A stretch of DNA of 64,000 nt from Nephrocerus scutellatus (taxonomy: Eukaryota; Arthropoda; Insecta; Diptera; Pipunculidae). The translations under genes were made by a program, and so were the position numbers. The stretch covers positions 114,854,930-114,918,929 of the forward strand of contig OX352762.1 in NCBI GenBank assembly GCA_947095585.1, given 5' to 3'. The number at the start of each line of letters is the position of its first letter. Positions within the stretch are counted from its first letter, which is position 1. The notes under the pieces were generated by a model, which was not told the DNA's origin, ran no database searches, and was given only the letters and a program-made list of their open reading frames with translations. This document shows, piece by piece, positions 9,393 to 19,876 of the stretch.

Positions 9393-10360
9393 GGTTTGAT
9401 GTCTTTTACCTGACTCCGAGTGCTTGTCGGGCCAGGTCGCTGAGAGTTTCCCTGATTCGAATAATTATTTTCGTTACCGGAGTTCCTATTGTTATTAAAA
9501 ACTCTTTTTCGGCATTGTTCTATAGAGTGACCTTGGTTTCTACAGTACTTACAAATTATGTCACTGCGGATTGTATCTACACCAGACCTATTTGTTAATG
9601 GTTGAGTGTAGTTTAGAGTAGGCCTATTTACAAAAGGTTGCGTGGTTTGTATATTTGGTCTGTGGTTTGTGTTATTTAAAAACCTAACGTCACCGGGGCT
9701 GAAATTATAATTTCTGATTGTGCGGCATTCACTGGTATTGTGAGTTTTCGTTTTGCAGTGTTTACAGTACATGTTATTTTGGTTTTGGTACCGATTACTT
9801 GTGGATGCAAGAAGTTTTTCTTCTTCCATCGCTATTTCGACTGCTTCGTCGAACTCTTTACATCGTGCACTTTTAACAAGAAGTTTTATTTGTGGATTTA
9901 AACCATTGCAAAAACTATTCAGCATCATTGCGCTGTTTAGCGAACGGATTGCTTTATTGGATGAATCATCCTCAGTGTTTGCGTTTGCGTTGTTTAATTC
10001 ATCGCACAACGCATTGGCTCTTTCCGCGTATGAAGCAACTGTTTCCCTGTAGCCTTGCTTAAATTGAAACATTTCTGTCTGAATCACCTGAACCGATCGA
10101 CATTTTCTAAAATTTTTTACTAGTGCGTCTTTAAGTTCTGGCCATCCGTTATAATCGTTGTATTTTATTACAACATTGTAGGCTCTGCCAGTTAACTTTG
10201 ACTTCACTATGTCAACTAATTCTAATTTGTCTGCATCGTCAATCGCTTTTTTTGACTGCAGGTCAACTAGTTGAATGAATCGATCTAAGTTTTTGGCTAA
10301 TCCATCAAACTCAGGAATTAGCTTGATGGCGTGTGAGGGGTTAAAACGACTTGTAGTCAT
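9383..10360 (-). CDS. gag: Errantivirus Gag capsid/nucleocapsid protein
   Basis: A 325-residue Gag from the first ATG (10358-10360). The frame is open back to 10438 but that extra part has only a TTG and follows a TAA stop, so the ATG is preferred. The N-terminal two thirds is a helical capsid-like region with the FKQGYRETVASYAERANAL block typical of Ty3/gypsy Gag. Two zinc knuckles of the form C-X2-C-X4-H-X4-C are visible, with cysteine/histidine at 199, 202, 207, 212 and at 270, 273, 278, 283. The tail is rich in asparagine and arginine, as expected for RNA binding. The stop at 9383 lies inside the pol frame, and a slippery site 61 nt upstream diverts some ribosomes to pol. Confidence 0.93.
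   Translation of the reverse strand: MTTSRFNPSHAIKLIPEFDGLAKNLDRFIQLVDLQSKKAIDDADKLELVDIVKSKLTGRAYNVVIKYNDYNGWPELKDALVKNFRKCRSVQVIQTEMFQFKQGYRETVASYAERANALCDELNNANANTEDDSSNKAIRSLNSAMMLNSFCNGLNPQIKLLVKSARCKEFDEAVEIAMEEEKLLASTSNRYQNQNNMYCKHCKTKTHNTSECRTIRNYNFSPGDVRFLNNTNHRPNIQTTQPFVNRPTLNYTQPLTNRSGVDTIRSDIICKYCRNQGHSIEQCRKRVFNNNRNSGNENNYSNQGNSQRPGPTSTRSQVKDIKPCA
9408..9452 (-). promoter_or_regulatory. -1 ribosomal frameshift signal, gag to pol
   Basis: On the gag strand the heptamer GGGAAAC (9452-9446) sits in the required phase G-GGA-AAC. After 8 nt comes a stem-loop: ACCTGG (9437-9432) pairs with TCAGGT (9413-9408), and CCGA (9430-9427) pairs with TCGG (9419-9416), around a 7-nt loop. Slipping back one base at this site enters the pol frame exactly where that frame is open. 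Site, spacing and structure fit the classic retroviral design. Confidence 0.85.
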
Positions 10361-11425
10361 TTTTAATTTCTTATCTAAAGATACTTGGGGAGCTTTATCA
10401 ACTAACTTTGAGTCTTCTCTCGGAACTTTGGAAAGCAATTACTACCATAAAAAAAAATCGGAGAAAAGGGGTTGGATTTGATGGGTTTAGAATTAGGGAA
10501 AGTCTCTTTTGTTATGTTTGCCTCATTCGTGAATACTTATTTTTTACTAAAAATTTCTATGTGTATATTTATCTGAATTTTTGTAAAGATTTTGTTATCG
10601 TTTCGGTTAATTGTGTTCAAACTTTTTTTTTTTTACACGAAATATATGTTTTGGACATGGATAGAAAAATATTTATAAGTGAACTTTTTTATTTAGCACA
10701 TAAGATATGTGTTAGGAAATGGTTACCTACTATAGAAATAAACTCTTAATTTTTTTCTTTGACTTCCTTGAGTTCATCTTTTATAAGATTTTATTTGTCT
10801 TTTAATATATTTTAAATTAGATAAAGATTTAAATATTTTTTAAATTCATAAAGTTTAAGAAAAAAAAAAAAAAATAGAATTCTTACAAATTCATGTTTTT
10901 GTTGTTGTTGGATGTTGCCCGCTGTGATGTGCTGGATGCTGGTAATGATGTTGATGACAATTGATGATATTGATGATGAATTTCCGGGTCATTGTTGTTG
11001 CTATTACTGTTGCTGCTGCATCGGTGTTCAGTCTCGCTTGCTTTAGCTTGTCGGATGTGGTTTTGGTTGGTAGATCGCGAATCATGGTTGAATTTAGCGT
11101 AGTATTGTCTTCATAATTCTGATTTCCGTAGCTATGGAAAAACATGGTATTTGCCATGTGCTTTCTTTGTATTAAAAAAAATTTGGCACAAATTATTCAT
11201 CGTGAAAAGTTATAAATAATCTCGAACGTTGAGAAATTATAGAAAGCTCATTGCATATTTAAAAACAGCTTTAATTACACATATATAAAAACCACGGATT
11301 ATAAAATTTTACTACGACACAATCATACATTTTATTTTGTTGTCTCACTAGTCACGTTTAAAAACATTAAAAAAAAAAAAGAAAAAAAAAATAAATCGGG
11401 ATACTAGGCAGATGCTTTACCTAGT
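10361..11425 (-). other. Errantivirus leader between primer site and gag
   Basis: About 1 kb of AT-rich untranslated leader with several short homopolymer runs. Packaging signals, a splice donor for env and any internal promoter should lie here, but I can not point to them. One ATG-started frame of 88 codons (10891-11157) is listed separately. Confidence 0.7.
10891..11157 (-). CDS. Possible small leader ORF, 88 residues
   Basis: An ATG-initiated frame in the leader, about 530 nt upstream of the gag ATG. The product would be rich in threonine, asparagine and histidine and ends in a histidine/proline/threonine-rich tail. It resembles no family I know. Leader frames can regulate downstream translation, but this may be chance in low-complexity sequence. 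I include it because it is intact and ATG-started, with low confidence that it is made. Confidence 0.2.
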   Translation of the reverse strand: MANTMFFHSYGNQNYEDNTTLNSTMIRDLPTKTTSDKLKQARLNTDAAATVIATTMTRKFIINIINCHQHHYQHPAHHSGQHPTTTKT

Positions 11426-11444
11426 AATCCCACCGCTGCCACCA
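11426..11444 (-). promoter_or_regulatory. Primer binding site, tRNA-Leu type
   Basis: On the element's strand this is TGGTGGCAGCGGTGGGATT, 2 bp after the 5' LTR. It is the complement of a tRNA 3' end reading AATCCCACCGCTGCCA plus CCA, which is the end of the leucine tRNA with anticodon AAG or UAG in animals. The match covers 19 bases. The tRNA identity is from my knowledge of tRNA sequences and was not searched. Confidence 0.8.
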
Positions 11445-11446
11445 AA

Positions 11447-11950
11447 TGTTGGGTCGTGGTAATATATCGAAAAATAAAACACAGATGGATTAGTTTATAT
11501 AAAGTGTTTAATGATCTGACCGCTAGGCAACTTGCCTAATCGGATGTTTGAAATTGACTGCCTCATCCATCGTTCCATTTCTTCCTCCATGCCTTTGACT
11601 TGATTTTTTAGTGCAGGTCAAACTGAACCGTTCTGTTGACCTGCATGTTTACGCATCACCATTCTCGCAGTCGTTGTACGAACAAGCGAATGCGAGAATG
11701 CAATTGACAATAGAAAATGTAGACGCCGCGGTGGGTCGTCGGTATCCGATTTAGGATTTGGGAAAAAAAGGATAGATTGAAGACGCCGCGGTGGGTCGTC
11801 GGATTTAGAATAATAGGAATTGTAGACGCCGCGGTGGGTCGTCGGATTTAGGATAATGGATTTGGGTTATTGGAAAAATGGGTAATGTTACATTATGGAT
11901 AATGTAACATTAGAAAAAATAGGAAATGTGAGTTGTGTGTGGTCACAACA
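11447..11950 (-). repeat. 5' LTR of the errantivirus (504 bp)
   Basis: Identical base for base to the 3' LTR, except that it lacks the 59 bp present at 3259-3317 there. The missing bases fall near the start of U3, between positions 11930 and 11931. This is the LTR that would drive transcription of the provirus, so the loss may matter for promoter strength. Confidence 0.95.
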
Positions 11951-11954
11951 CAGG
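11951..11954. repeat. Target site duplication CAGG, right
   Basis: Second copy of the CAGG found at 2771-2774. Removing the provirus and one CAGG leaves a LINE sequence that aligns without a gap to the second LINE copy near 32930. Confidence 0.92.
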
Positions 11955-13290
11955 GTTAGCTTTAGCGAAATGGTACTTTTCACCACTATGTCCAAAATAC
12001 CGAACTTTGCCCTGCCAAAGCTCAATGGTCAGAGGCTTACGCTTATCTCAGAAGCAAAATATCTTGGCGTAATCCTAGACAGGAAACTCAACTGGAAGGT
12101 GAATATAGCATTTAGGGCTAAGAAAGCTTGCATTGCTCTATATGTTAGCAGCAAAACCATTGGCAGGAAGTGGGGACTGATGTGGCTGTACACAACAGTG
12201 TTGCGTCCTATATTCTTACCTATGTTGCGCTGGTCTGGTGGCCAGCGATTAATAAAAAGTACAATGCCACCAAGCTAAGTAGAATACAGAGATCAGTAGC
12301 TGTTGGCATAACTGGAGAACTTCGGTCCTGTTCCATCGATGCTCTTAACACAATCCTACACTTACTACCTGCGTGTAGCGCGGTCTGGCTTAGAGAATCT
12401 TGGTGGTTTGCTAACAAATCGTACAGCAAATGTAATATACTGCAGTTGTTACTAAAGGAGATGATACCATCTTCAACCGACTACTGCACTCCTAAACTTC
12501 ACTTCAATCCTAGCTTTGCCGTAAAGTTTCCAACTCCAGAATGTTTGAAGGACGGGAGAGCTGTGTAGCTTTTTGATGTGACTCTATTCAACGAGGGTTC
12601 CAAGATGAGTAATAGAGTCGGTGCTGGAGTTTACTCTGAATATCTAAGGTCCTACAAGCTACCTGATTCTGCTAGTATCTTCGATGCGGAGATCATAGCG
12701 ATAAGAGAGGCATGCAGTGCCCAATCTCACAATACCGCAATAGCGGGCTAGGTCGGCATATGTGTAGACAGCCAATCCGTTATTAAAGCCATTATTGCGA
12801 CAAGCAACAGTTCTAAGCTCATCAGGCAGTGCCAGGCCGAACTGGATTCGATAAGCCAATGTATAGACTTGACCCTAGTTTTGCTGCTGGGGCACAGCGA
12901 CATTGAAGGCAATGAAAAAGCAGACGACTGGCAAAGAAGGGCGTCACACTGGACACGGACAGCGCTGAGACAGTCTTCTGTCCTTTGAGCTCCGTTAGTG
13001 AACGTATTCTTTCCTTCCTTACCACCAAAGCACTGGCAAGATGGAGCAATTTAGCCAATTGCACCACTGGGAATCCCTCACAATACATTTTGCAGGAGCT
13101 GCTTCGATGTGACTGAGAAAGAAACTCTCATTCATTTTCTTTGCAAGTGTCCGGCCTTTGCGGCTCTCCGTTTCCACAAACTGAGCATTCCCTTCTTATC
13201 TGACCTGAACGACAGTACGGCATCACCGATCTAATATCGTACCTCAATGCTACAGGTTGGATATAACTGTAACTATAAAGTAAGAAATCT
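11955..13290 (+). pseudogene. LOA/Bilbo-like LINE, RT thumb, RNase H and 3' part
   Basis: Continuation of the LINE interrupted at 2774. About 11970-12550 is the end of the RT domain, with the KYLGVILDRKLNWK block and the LSRIQR block typical of LINEs. About 12570-12910 is an RNase H domain in which the first catalytic aspartate is replaced (NEGSK where the second LINE copy has TDGSK); a later aspartate (VDSQSVIKAI) and an H-S-D-I-E-G-N-E-K-AD block remain. A TAG stop interrupts it near 12749. About 13110-13160 holds the cysteine-rich TEKETLIHFLCKC-type segment near the C-terminus, and the frame ends near 13250. It is non-functional. Confidence 0.8.
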
Positions 13291-14034
13291 ACACTGTGTG
13301 CCCATTTCATGTTTTATTGCGGAACTTTATATGAAATACTGAACTGTCTTTTTTGATATTATAAATTTTTTACAATCCTCAGAAGCCTAAGACCCATCCC
13401 TGTATTGAAATTGAACAAACATAATTCATAAACATAATTCAAAAGGAAAGAAAAGTTGCCTGACTACCAACCAATACCACTGGTCGACAAAAAAGTTGCG
13501 CACTTCCACTTTGTCCTGACTGAATCGCTATTATCTCTTAATCCGGCCAGTCACAATTTTAATAATACCCGCAAAGCCATTGCCTTCATCTGCAGCATCG
13601 TAAGGTTTTTTCTCTGTTCTAGGCCAACCAGAGTGGTTACCATCAACGGTTTTTTGTCATTTTTTTAATTACACAGCGTATGGTTTTTTTAGAAAAGCAA
13701 TAAACCACAAATAAACTGTAAGGAGGTCGAACCGGCCTGCATGTTTAGTTCAGAGCAACTCAAAGCAAAAGCATATTCGAAATTGGTGGGAACCACATGC
13801 GAACGTCAAATAGGGTCCTACGAGACGAGTACTTTTTGGAGAACGCCCATTGTTATTATAGCTGCCTACTCGAAAATCCACATCCATCGCCCCATCAACA
13901 TAAAAAACTATTTTGTTGATGGCAATCACCAGTTGAGTGTGTGTTTTGAAGATATTTATTGGATATATAATATATATCGCAATATGGTGGGGTATAATAT
14001 CTGCAAAGATTATCTGTATTTATTTTGATATCTA
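13291..14034. other. Non-coding stretch, nothing recognised
   Basis: No recognised gene or repeat. Open frames are short and without motif. Confidence 0.4.
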
Positions 14035-14077
14035 TATAATTGCTCATGAGTGGCACATCGACTCATGAGCAATTATA
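14035..14077. repeat. Perfect 17-bp inverted repeat
   Basis: TATAATTGCTCATGAGT (14035-14051) is repeated as its exact reverse complement at 14061-14077, with a 9-nt spacer. The core word CTCATGAG recurs in single form downstream (for example near 15957), so it may belong to a dispersed element. Confidence 0.8.
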
Positions 14078-15780
14078 AACTCACTCAAGAAATTTCTTTG
14101 TTTTTTGTAGCTCACGAGTTCTCGTAGTATGTTTTTTTTAATTTCTTTATTAACTGAGCAATTTTAATTAACTGATGAGCATTTTCAAAAATTTCATTGC
14201 ACTTCTTTAAACCATTTGTGATCATAATTTCCAGTATGAGTTAACGATTCATTTATAGTGACTTAAAAATTATTTCTATCGACTCATAAACAATTTCAGT
14301 AATAACGTAGATACGACATTGATATTTAAATACAATATGTTCGTCAACGGTTTATCGGTTTTAAGTAAGGAAATTGTATTTTTTTTTAATAACGTTACTA
14401 TAAATCTCAAAAAAACAAAAAAACTCAGCTAAACCATTTCTGGTTTAACAAAATCCAATTGCCGCAAATGTATCTATCCATACGCCACTTTCTCACCCTC
14501 TAGGCTGGCTCTGTTGAAGACACAACAACACAACTTGCGGGGGCTAAATTATTGCCAGATCTTATGGCCATTTCCTGCAGATATGACGATACTCTCAACC
14601 AGCACTAAATGCAGCTATTAAAGCGAAAAAAAATAAAGTTTCCTTTAAAACGCTACATGTCCCACATTGTAGATGAACATTCAGGCAAACACCATTGGCG
14701 ATCCACGTCGTTATGAATTAAAGAAATTAGAAGGATCTACTTGCCAAGTCTGTAAACGGTGACTAGCTTTTGTGGCACAAGCACACGCATCGTGTAAATA
14801 AGCTGCAGTAACTTATCAATGGCACGCACCGTCATTGCGGGTCGAGGGGTCAACATTTATGTCTGTGTGACTTGTTCGTGGATCTTGGTGTTATGAGGCA
14901 GGAAAAAAGCCATGATGAGGACATAGATACGGAACATGTTCATGTACATTGGGTTTCGTTGCCATAAAACCATGAATTGCCGCATTCAATGGCAGCTATC
15001 ATGGCAGAAAGGACGACAGGAAGGAAGCAAAGTGTTTTCCTGCTTCTTCTGTTTCGAATGTTCAGTTTGCCGCATTACACGAGTGTTTTTCTTCCTCAAT
15101 CTTCAAGCTATGAATGCACAAGGGGTTTACTTTATACATCTAGGTATACGTATGCGTGCATGCATATGATTTTTTTTAATTTTATTTTTTATACTCGTAT
15201 AGCGTCGCCGCAACCGTCAACGACCCATTCAAATATGCTATAGACTCACACATACGCGAAATGCAAGCAATGGAAAACGGTGTCAAACGGTTAACTGTGC
15301 GTATAAGGGAAAGTAATAACAGTAAAAAGGATAATAAAACCGGAAAAGAACTGCAAACTGTAATAAAACATAAAAAAAAGTAAAGGTGAAGGAGGCAATT
15401 TCATTTTATTATGTAAACTTGTGTGTGTTTGTGTGCGTAATGTTTTAATGGAATTAATTTTTTTTAGTGCTTTTTTGTAATATCTTGATTGATTTCGAAT
15501 AAATTGCAATTTCAATATTTATATCCAATCTGTCTATAAAAAATAATTATCGCTGAACCATAAATTTGGCTTTAGGTACAAGTATCATAAAGGAAGTTTG
15601 CGTTTGAGTGTTCTCACAAAGCTTAAATTATCCACTTAAATATATTATATAGCTGAGCTTTTTTCCTAAGGGGTTTATCGAATATATTTGGCAAAGAATA
15701 TCAATTCATAAAGATGAATATAATAAAAGAGTTAAATGTGTAACAATTGAGCAATTTACAGCTCATTAGTGTAAATATGA
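14078..15780. other. Non-coding stretch, AT-rich
   Basis: AT-rich with many short T runs and scattered CTCA/TGAG words related to the inverted repeat just upstream. No coding region is supported. Confidence 0.4.
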
Positions 15781-15790
15781 ATAAATGAGT

Positions 15791-15990
15791 CTGAAATGTG
15801 GTTAGAAAATACGAAGAACAAAAAATTAACTCTTTAAAAAGTGAGTAACTTAGAGCTCATGAGTGTTTTTGTATTATTTTTAAATATACTCTGACATGTC
15901 GTTAGAAAATACGAAGAACAAAAAATTAACTCTTTAAAAAGTGAATAACTTAAAGCTCATGAGTGTTTTTGCATTATTTTTAAATAATAC
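15791..15990. repeat. Two tandem copies of a 100-bp unit
   Basis: The two copies start near 15791 and 15891 with a period of 100 bp and differ at only a handful of positions. Each contains the word GTTAGAAAATACGAAGAACA and ends in a GCTCATGAGTG word. Function unknown. Confidence 0.85.
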
Positions 15991-16139
15991 CAAATCAAGT
16001 GAACGATTTCTGTACCCAATCCAATTTGTATTAGCTTGGGTCGAGGCTAAATAAGAAGAAGAGAAGGCCTTGGTCGGCGGCGCTTCATGTCGACCTAGAT
16101 TGCGGTTGGCCAATCACCACTCAAGTGAATTAATTAATT

Positions 16140-17160
16140 CTTGAAACTAATACAAGCCTCGGATACCACCACGGAAAACGACAGCTTTTGGAACTTGGAA
16201 CATACGCACTCTCGCTAAGACAGCAACGCTTGCACAATTAACAAAAGAATTTCATAAATACCATCTAGAGATACTTGGTTTTAGTGAGGTGAGATGATCT
16301 GGAGTAAGGGAAAAACGAGCATCTACTGGTGAGTTTTTTATTTTTTCGGGTAAGCCTGCAGGAGAACACCATGCGAATGGAGTGGGATTTCTACTCTATA
16401 AAGCCGCGAGAAGATCGTTACAAGACTCTCAAGCAATATCCGATAGAATTATTATTGCAAAATTTAAATCTGCTGTTCGACAGGTCGTGTTTGTTGAAGT
16501 TTACTCACCAACGGAACAAGCCACCTCTGAAGAAAAAGACACGTGTTACTTGCGTCTAAATAATTCATTACATCAACTACGGAAGAGTGATAGGTGACCT
16601 TAACGCAAAGGTAGGCAGCGACATCTGGGAATCTGAAACCATCCCATCGTCGATAAAAGAAGGCTTAATAGTCAAACTCCCAAAGAAAGGAAAGATTTGA
16701 GCAATACCGAAAACTGGAGAGAAATTACACTGCTAAGCACCATAAACAAAGTGATCTCCTCTATAATAGGTAGGCGTTTACGGAATGCGTTAGAGCCAAT
16801 TTTGGGAAATTCGTGTAATCATTGGACAGTCAGTTAAGTATCGCTCTCCTCTGTATATGCTTTTTGTAGATTGTAAACGCGCTTTTGATAGCGTGGGCCG
16901 AAACATGCTATGGTATTCCGCAAAAACTCATCAACATCATCAAGGAGCTGTATCGCGACTCGCGACGCGATGGCCGGACATTATGACCAATCAAGACTTG
17001 TGGAATGTAGCGCAGCAGGAAGCAATCGCGATCACCATCAGACGACGAAAATGGTGTTGGATTGGCCACACTTTGAGAAATTCAACGGGCAATATTACGA
17101 AAGTAGCGCCCGAATGGAATCCACAAGAAAGCGGCCGAGTTACATGATTCACCGTTGAGA
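16140..17160 (+). pseudogene. RTE-like LINE, endonuclease plus RT remnants
   Basis: Broken LINE. About 16175-16640 reads as an AP-endonuclease domain: a TWN-RTLA block, an LEILGFSEVR block, HHANGVGFLLYKAARRSL, then a GDLNAKVGS box. About 16660-16900 holds RT pieces (EGLIVKLPKKG, then FVDCKRAFDSVGR). About 16990-17150 is the C-terminal block IRRRKWCWIGHTLR followed by EWNPQ, which is typical of RTE-type LINEs. Large internal parts are missing, including the catalytic YADD box, and stops and frameshifts are frequent. Confidence 0.7.
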
Positions 17161-18959
17161 AATTGTGTCCATCACAGTGAACTTTCCATTTAAATTCTTT
17201 TTTTTTAAATTCCTATGTTCCTAGATCGGTTTTTACGCAAAATAGTCAGAAATATTTTTTATAATGGAAAATAGTTCGGTACTTTAAGGGCTAAGGAAAG
17301 ACGCATATTTTTGAATGCACGCGTTAGTCACTTAATAGTATTCCCATGCAGTTTTTATTGTCTTTAAATATCAATAATAATATAATTAATTGCCAAAAGT
17401 AATCAAAGAATGCTGGTACTAAGGTAATAGCCCACAAGAACTCTATCCATTTATGCATTCAGCATCGCATACACGCTGGCAGGATCACATCGCAACGATC
17501 GAGGGAAAATACTCAAATCTCAATAAAGTCTTTACTTCTGCCACATACCCACATATTATGTAGCAAACTCTGTTCCAGATAAATAACAATAAATCATTAG
17601 TGTCCTTGGATTTCCAACCCAGTTGAAACTATTATATGAATGAGAAATCTAATAATCTATTTAATTTACAACTGAAAGGAAAAAATGGGCGATGGCACGT
17701 TCCGTGACAGATGTAACCAATGTGAATAACCATGTGGCTCAATCTAGTAATACCGCCTATATACATTGGTTTGGTGAAAATATCTATATGTATCCTATCT
17801 GCACATGGTAAATACAAATCCAAAAGAAGCGCTGAATCACATCGTGAAATGAAATAATTTGTTAATACTGTGAGTCAGAAATACCTACCAACAAAATTTG
17901 AAACTTTTACCCTAGTCTGGGATGAATTTCTGCCGCAGGACCTTCATCAGTAGGGGATATTCAAAAGAGCTCCTTAAATGAATAGCGTATATGCATGACT
18001 TGTATCAGCATACGTTGAAGCCGCATAATAAATTGACTCATCCATCCATCCATTTATATGTTCAGACAGCCGGCGCGGCGCCGGCCGTCCGTTGCATTAC
18101 TGAAATTACATGTCGACGACAACGCTGGTCAAGAGACGATCATTGATCCGTTCGCGTTCTTTCGTTTGAATTTGGGTAGGACCGCTGCGCCGCTGTAAAA
18201 CGCATTTCGAAATTACATTTCAGTTCAACCTTGTGTAATGGCGAATGAAGGAGGTCGAGTAGAACAACCAGGCAGTTCCTTTTATGTTAATTTCTGTTTC
18301 TTTTTCTTTTTTCTAACATCTCTAGTGGCTAGGGTAAGTCTGCATTACTTAATGCAGTATTACGTCTACAATATTACTTTACACGTCCTCTCTTGTGGTC
18401 CTTACTAGCCAACCTATTTGCCGCATACACAATATCACAAAAAGCCAAAAAGTCTCTAGTGAATGGTTTCTTTATGCAGCAATAACTGCACGACCATCAA
18501 GACCACGAACAACCCAATTATAGTATCCTGCAAAAAGGTCATCACTCTGCAACGCCGTCCGGTTCTCAATTAGATTAGGGCGCTGGCACGCACCACTTTA
18601 ATGCGACAATGTAACCGGTAAGTTAATCCGATAGATACGAAAAAAAGCTGCAGTTGTGTCTCTAATCTCATTTCAGTCGTCTGGATTTTTTTTTGTATTC
18701 TCCTTGTTTTTCGTTACTATTCACATACGCACGCAAACTAATCACAAGTCAATACTTTATATAGAGTGAGTTAACTCTTTGTCGATGACGTTTAACACGC
18801 CAGAGATTTAAATACAATCCAACAACAAAGAGAGAGCAAAACGGACATTTCTTTAACTAATGCTGTTGTCCTTAATGAAATTGATTTGATTTTGTTACAC
18901 TTACAAGTGGCTTCTGCTGCATAAGTTTTGGTTTTAGTTCTTTTTTAATTTTCTATATT
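17161..18959. other. Non-coding stretch, nothing recognised
   Basis: No coding region or known repeat. One short GC-rich island near 18070-18087 contains CCGGCG and CGCCGG as a 6-bp dyad, unusual against the AT-rich background. Confidence 0.4.
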
Positions 18960-19620
18960 TACTTCGCGTGCCTGCGTTCTTGTTGCTTGTTTGTTTGTTT
19001 GTCGTGGAATCTTGCGATCAATTATAAACCCACTTCCCAAAGTCCGATTTCATTGAAACTTTGCACACATGCATATATCTGATGACAACACTTTTTGTTA
19101 AAATTTGGGGCACCTCGGGCCTCGGGGTCGGAGGGCTCCCATACAAATTTTTAACAAAATTTACCCGATGTTCTTTAAGTTTTATATACATGTGTATCTC
19201 CGATGGACAACACTTTTTCTAAAAATTTTGGAGACCGCGGAGTCGTGAGGCCCTATACAAATTTTTAAAAAAAAAATTAACACGATTTTCTTCAAATTTT
19301 TATATACATCTGTAACTCCGATGGACAACAATTTTTAAAAAAATATAATCCGAATTGTAAAATTTTTGAATAGAACGGTACCTAAGGTACGAGGGGGGGC
19401 CATATACATTTTTTAAAAATTATTCCTATTTTTTCAAATTTTAAACACTTCCTATTGAATTTTAAAAGTGATCGGGCCCCAAGGTCGGGGGCTCCCATAC
19501 AAACTTTTTACACGTGTGTATCTCCGGTGACAAGAGTTTTTGTAAAAATTTTGAAGTAAAGGGGCTCTAATTGTGAGCCCGAAGGGCGAAGATTATATTC
19601 AGAGGACAGGAAAACTTTTT
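18960..19620 (+). repeat. Rep-B repeat, copy 1 (about 120-bp tandem units)
   Basis: Starts with ACTTCGCGTGCCTGCGT and a TTTG-rich stretch, then runs into tandem units of about 118-120 bp, each built around ATACATGTGTATCTCC, GACAACACTTTTTGTAAAAA and a CGGGCCTCGGGG...CTCCCATACAAA block. At least four units are legible, at about 19080, 19201, 19319 and 19524, the last after a decayed one. The same head and units occur at 47722-48132. Non-coding. Confidence 0.7.
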
Positions 19621-19876
19621 CAGCTAACGTGTGTACATTTGTACGTTTATACTTTTGTTTACCGTGTCATATATCTCAACTTCTACCAGTCAAAATTTTA
19701 TGGGACTTGTTTTAAAACAATTGGTTAGCGCTGGGCTTGCAATGGCGTAATTGTTTCATTCATAGGGGTTACTACCCCTGAGAAAACTGAAAAAATACTC
19801 AATCTACGCATCGCTATAGATTTTTTAAGCCTAAACGTTTGCAAAGTAAAATGTGTTTTTTTCAGTATATTTCAGA

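Larger units (their letters stand above)
2775..11950 (-). mobile_element. Complete errantivirus (Ty3/gypsy endogenous retrovirus)
   Basis: A 9,176-bp provirus read from right to left. The order is 5' LTR (11447-11950), tRNA-Leu-type primer site, about 1 kb leader, gag, pol, env, 3' non-coding region, polypurine tract and 3' LTR (2775-3337). All three frames are open. The Env protein separates it from ordinary gypsy retrotransposons and places it with insect errantiviruses of the gypsy, 17.6, ZAM and TED type. The LTRs show no base difference in their shared 504 bp, and the 4-bp target duplication is intact, so insertion is recent. It lies inside a LINE pseudogene. Features that might limit activity are a 59-bp deletion in the 5' LTR and the long glutamine/asparagine tract in pol. 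Whether it is expressed or mobile cannot be told from sequence. Confidence 0.95.

Noticed and set aside
10361..10438. Gag start at 10438
   Set aside because: The codon there is TTG directly after a TAA stop; the first ATG of the frame is at 10358-10360.
11895..11950. Coding frame crossing the right LTR end into the LINE
   Set aside because: It mixes the LTR with LINE sequence; the LTR boundary is fixed by the target duplication and the other LTR.
18069..18088. CpG-island-like promoter
   Set aside because: Only about 20 bp of GC-rich dyad with no neighbouring gene; insects generally lack CpG-island promoters.
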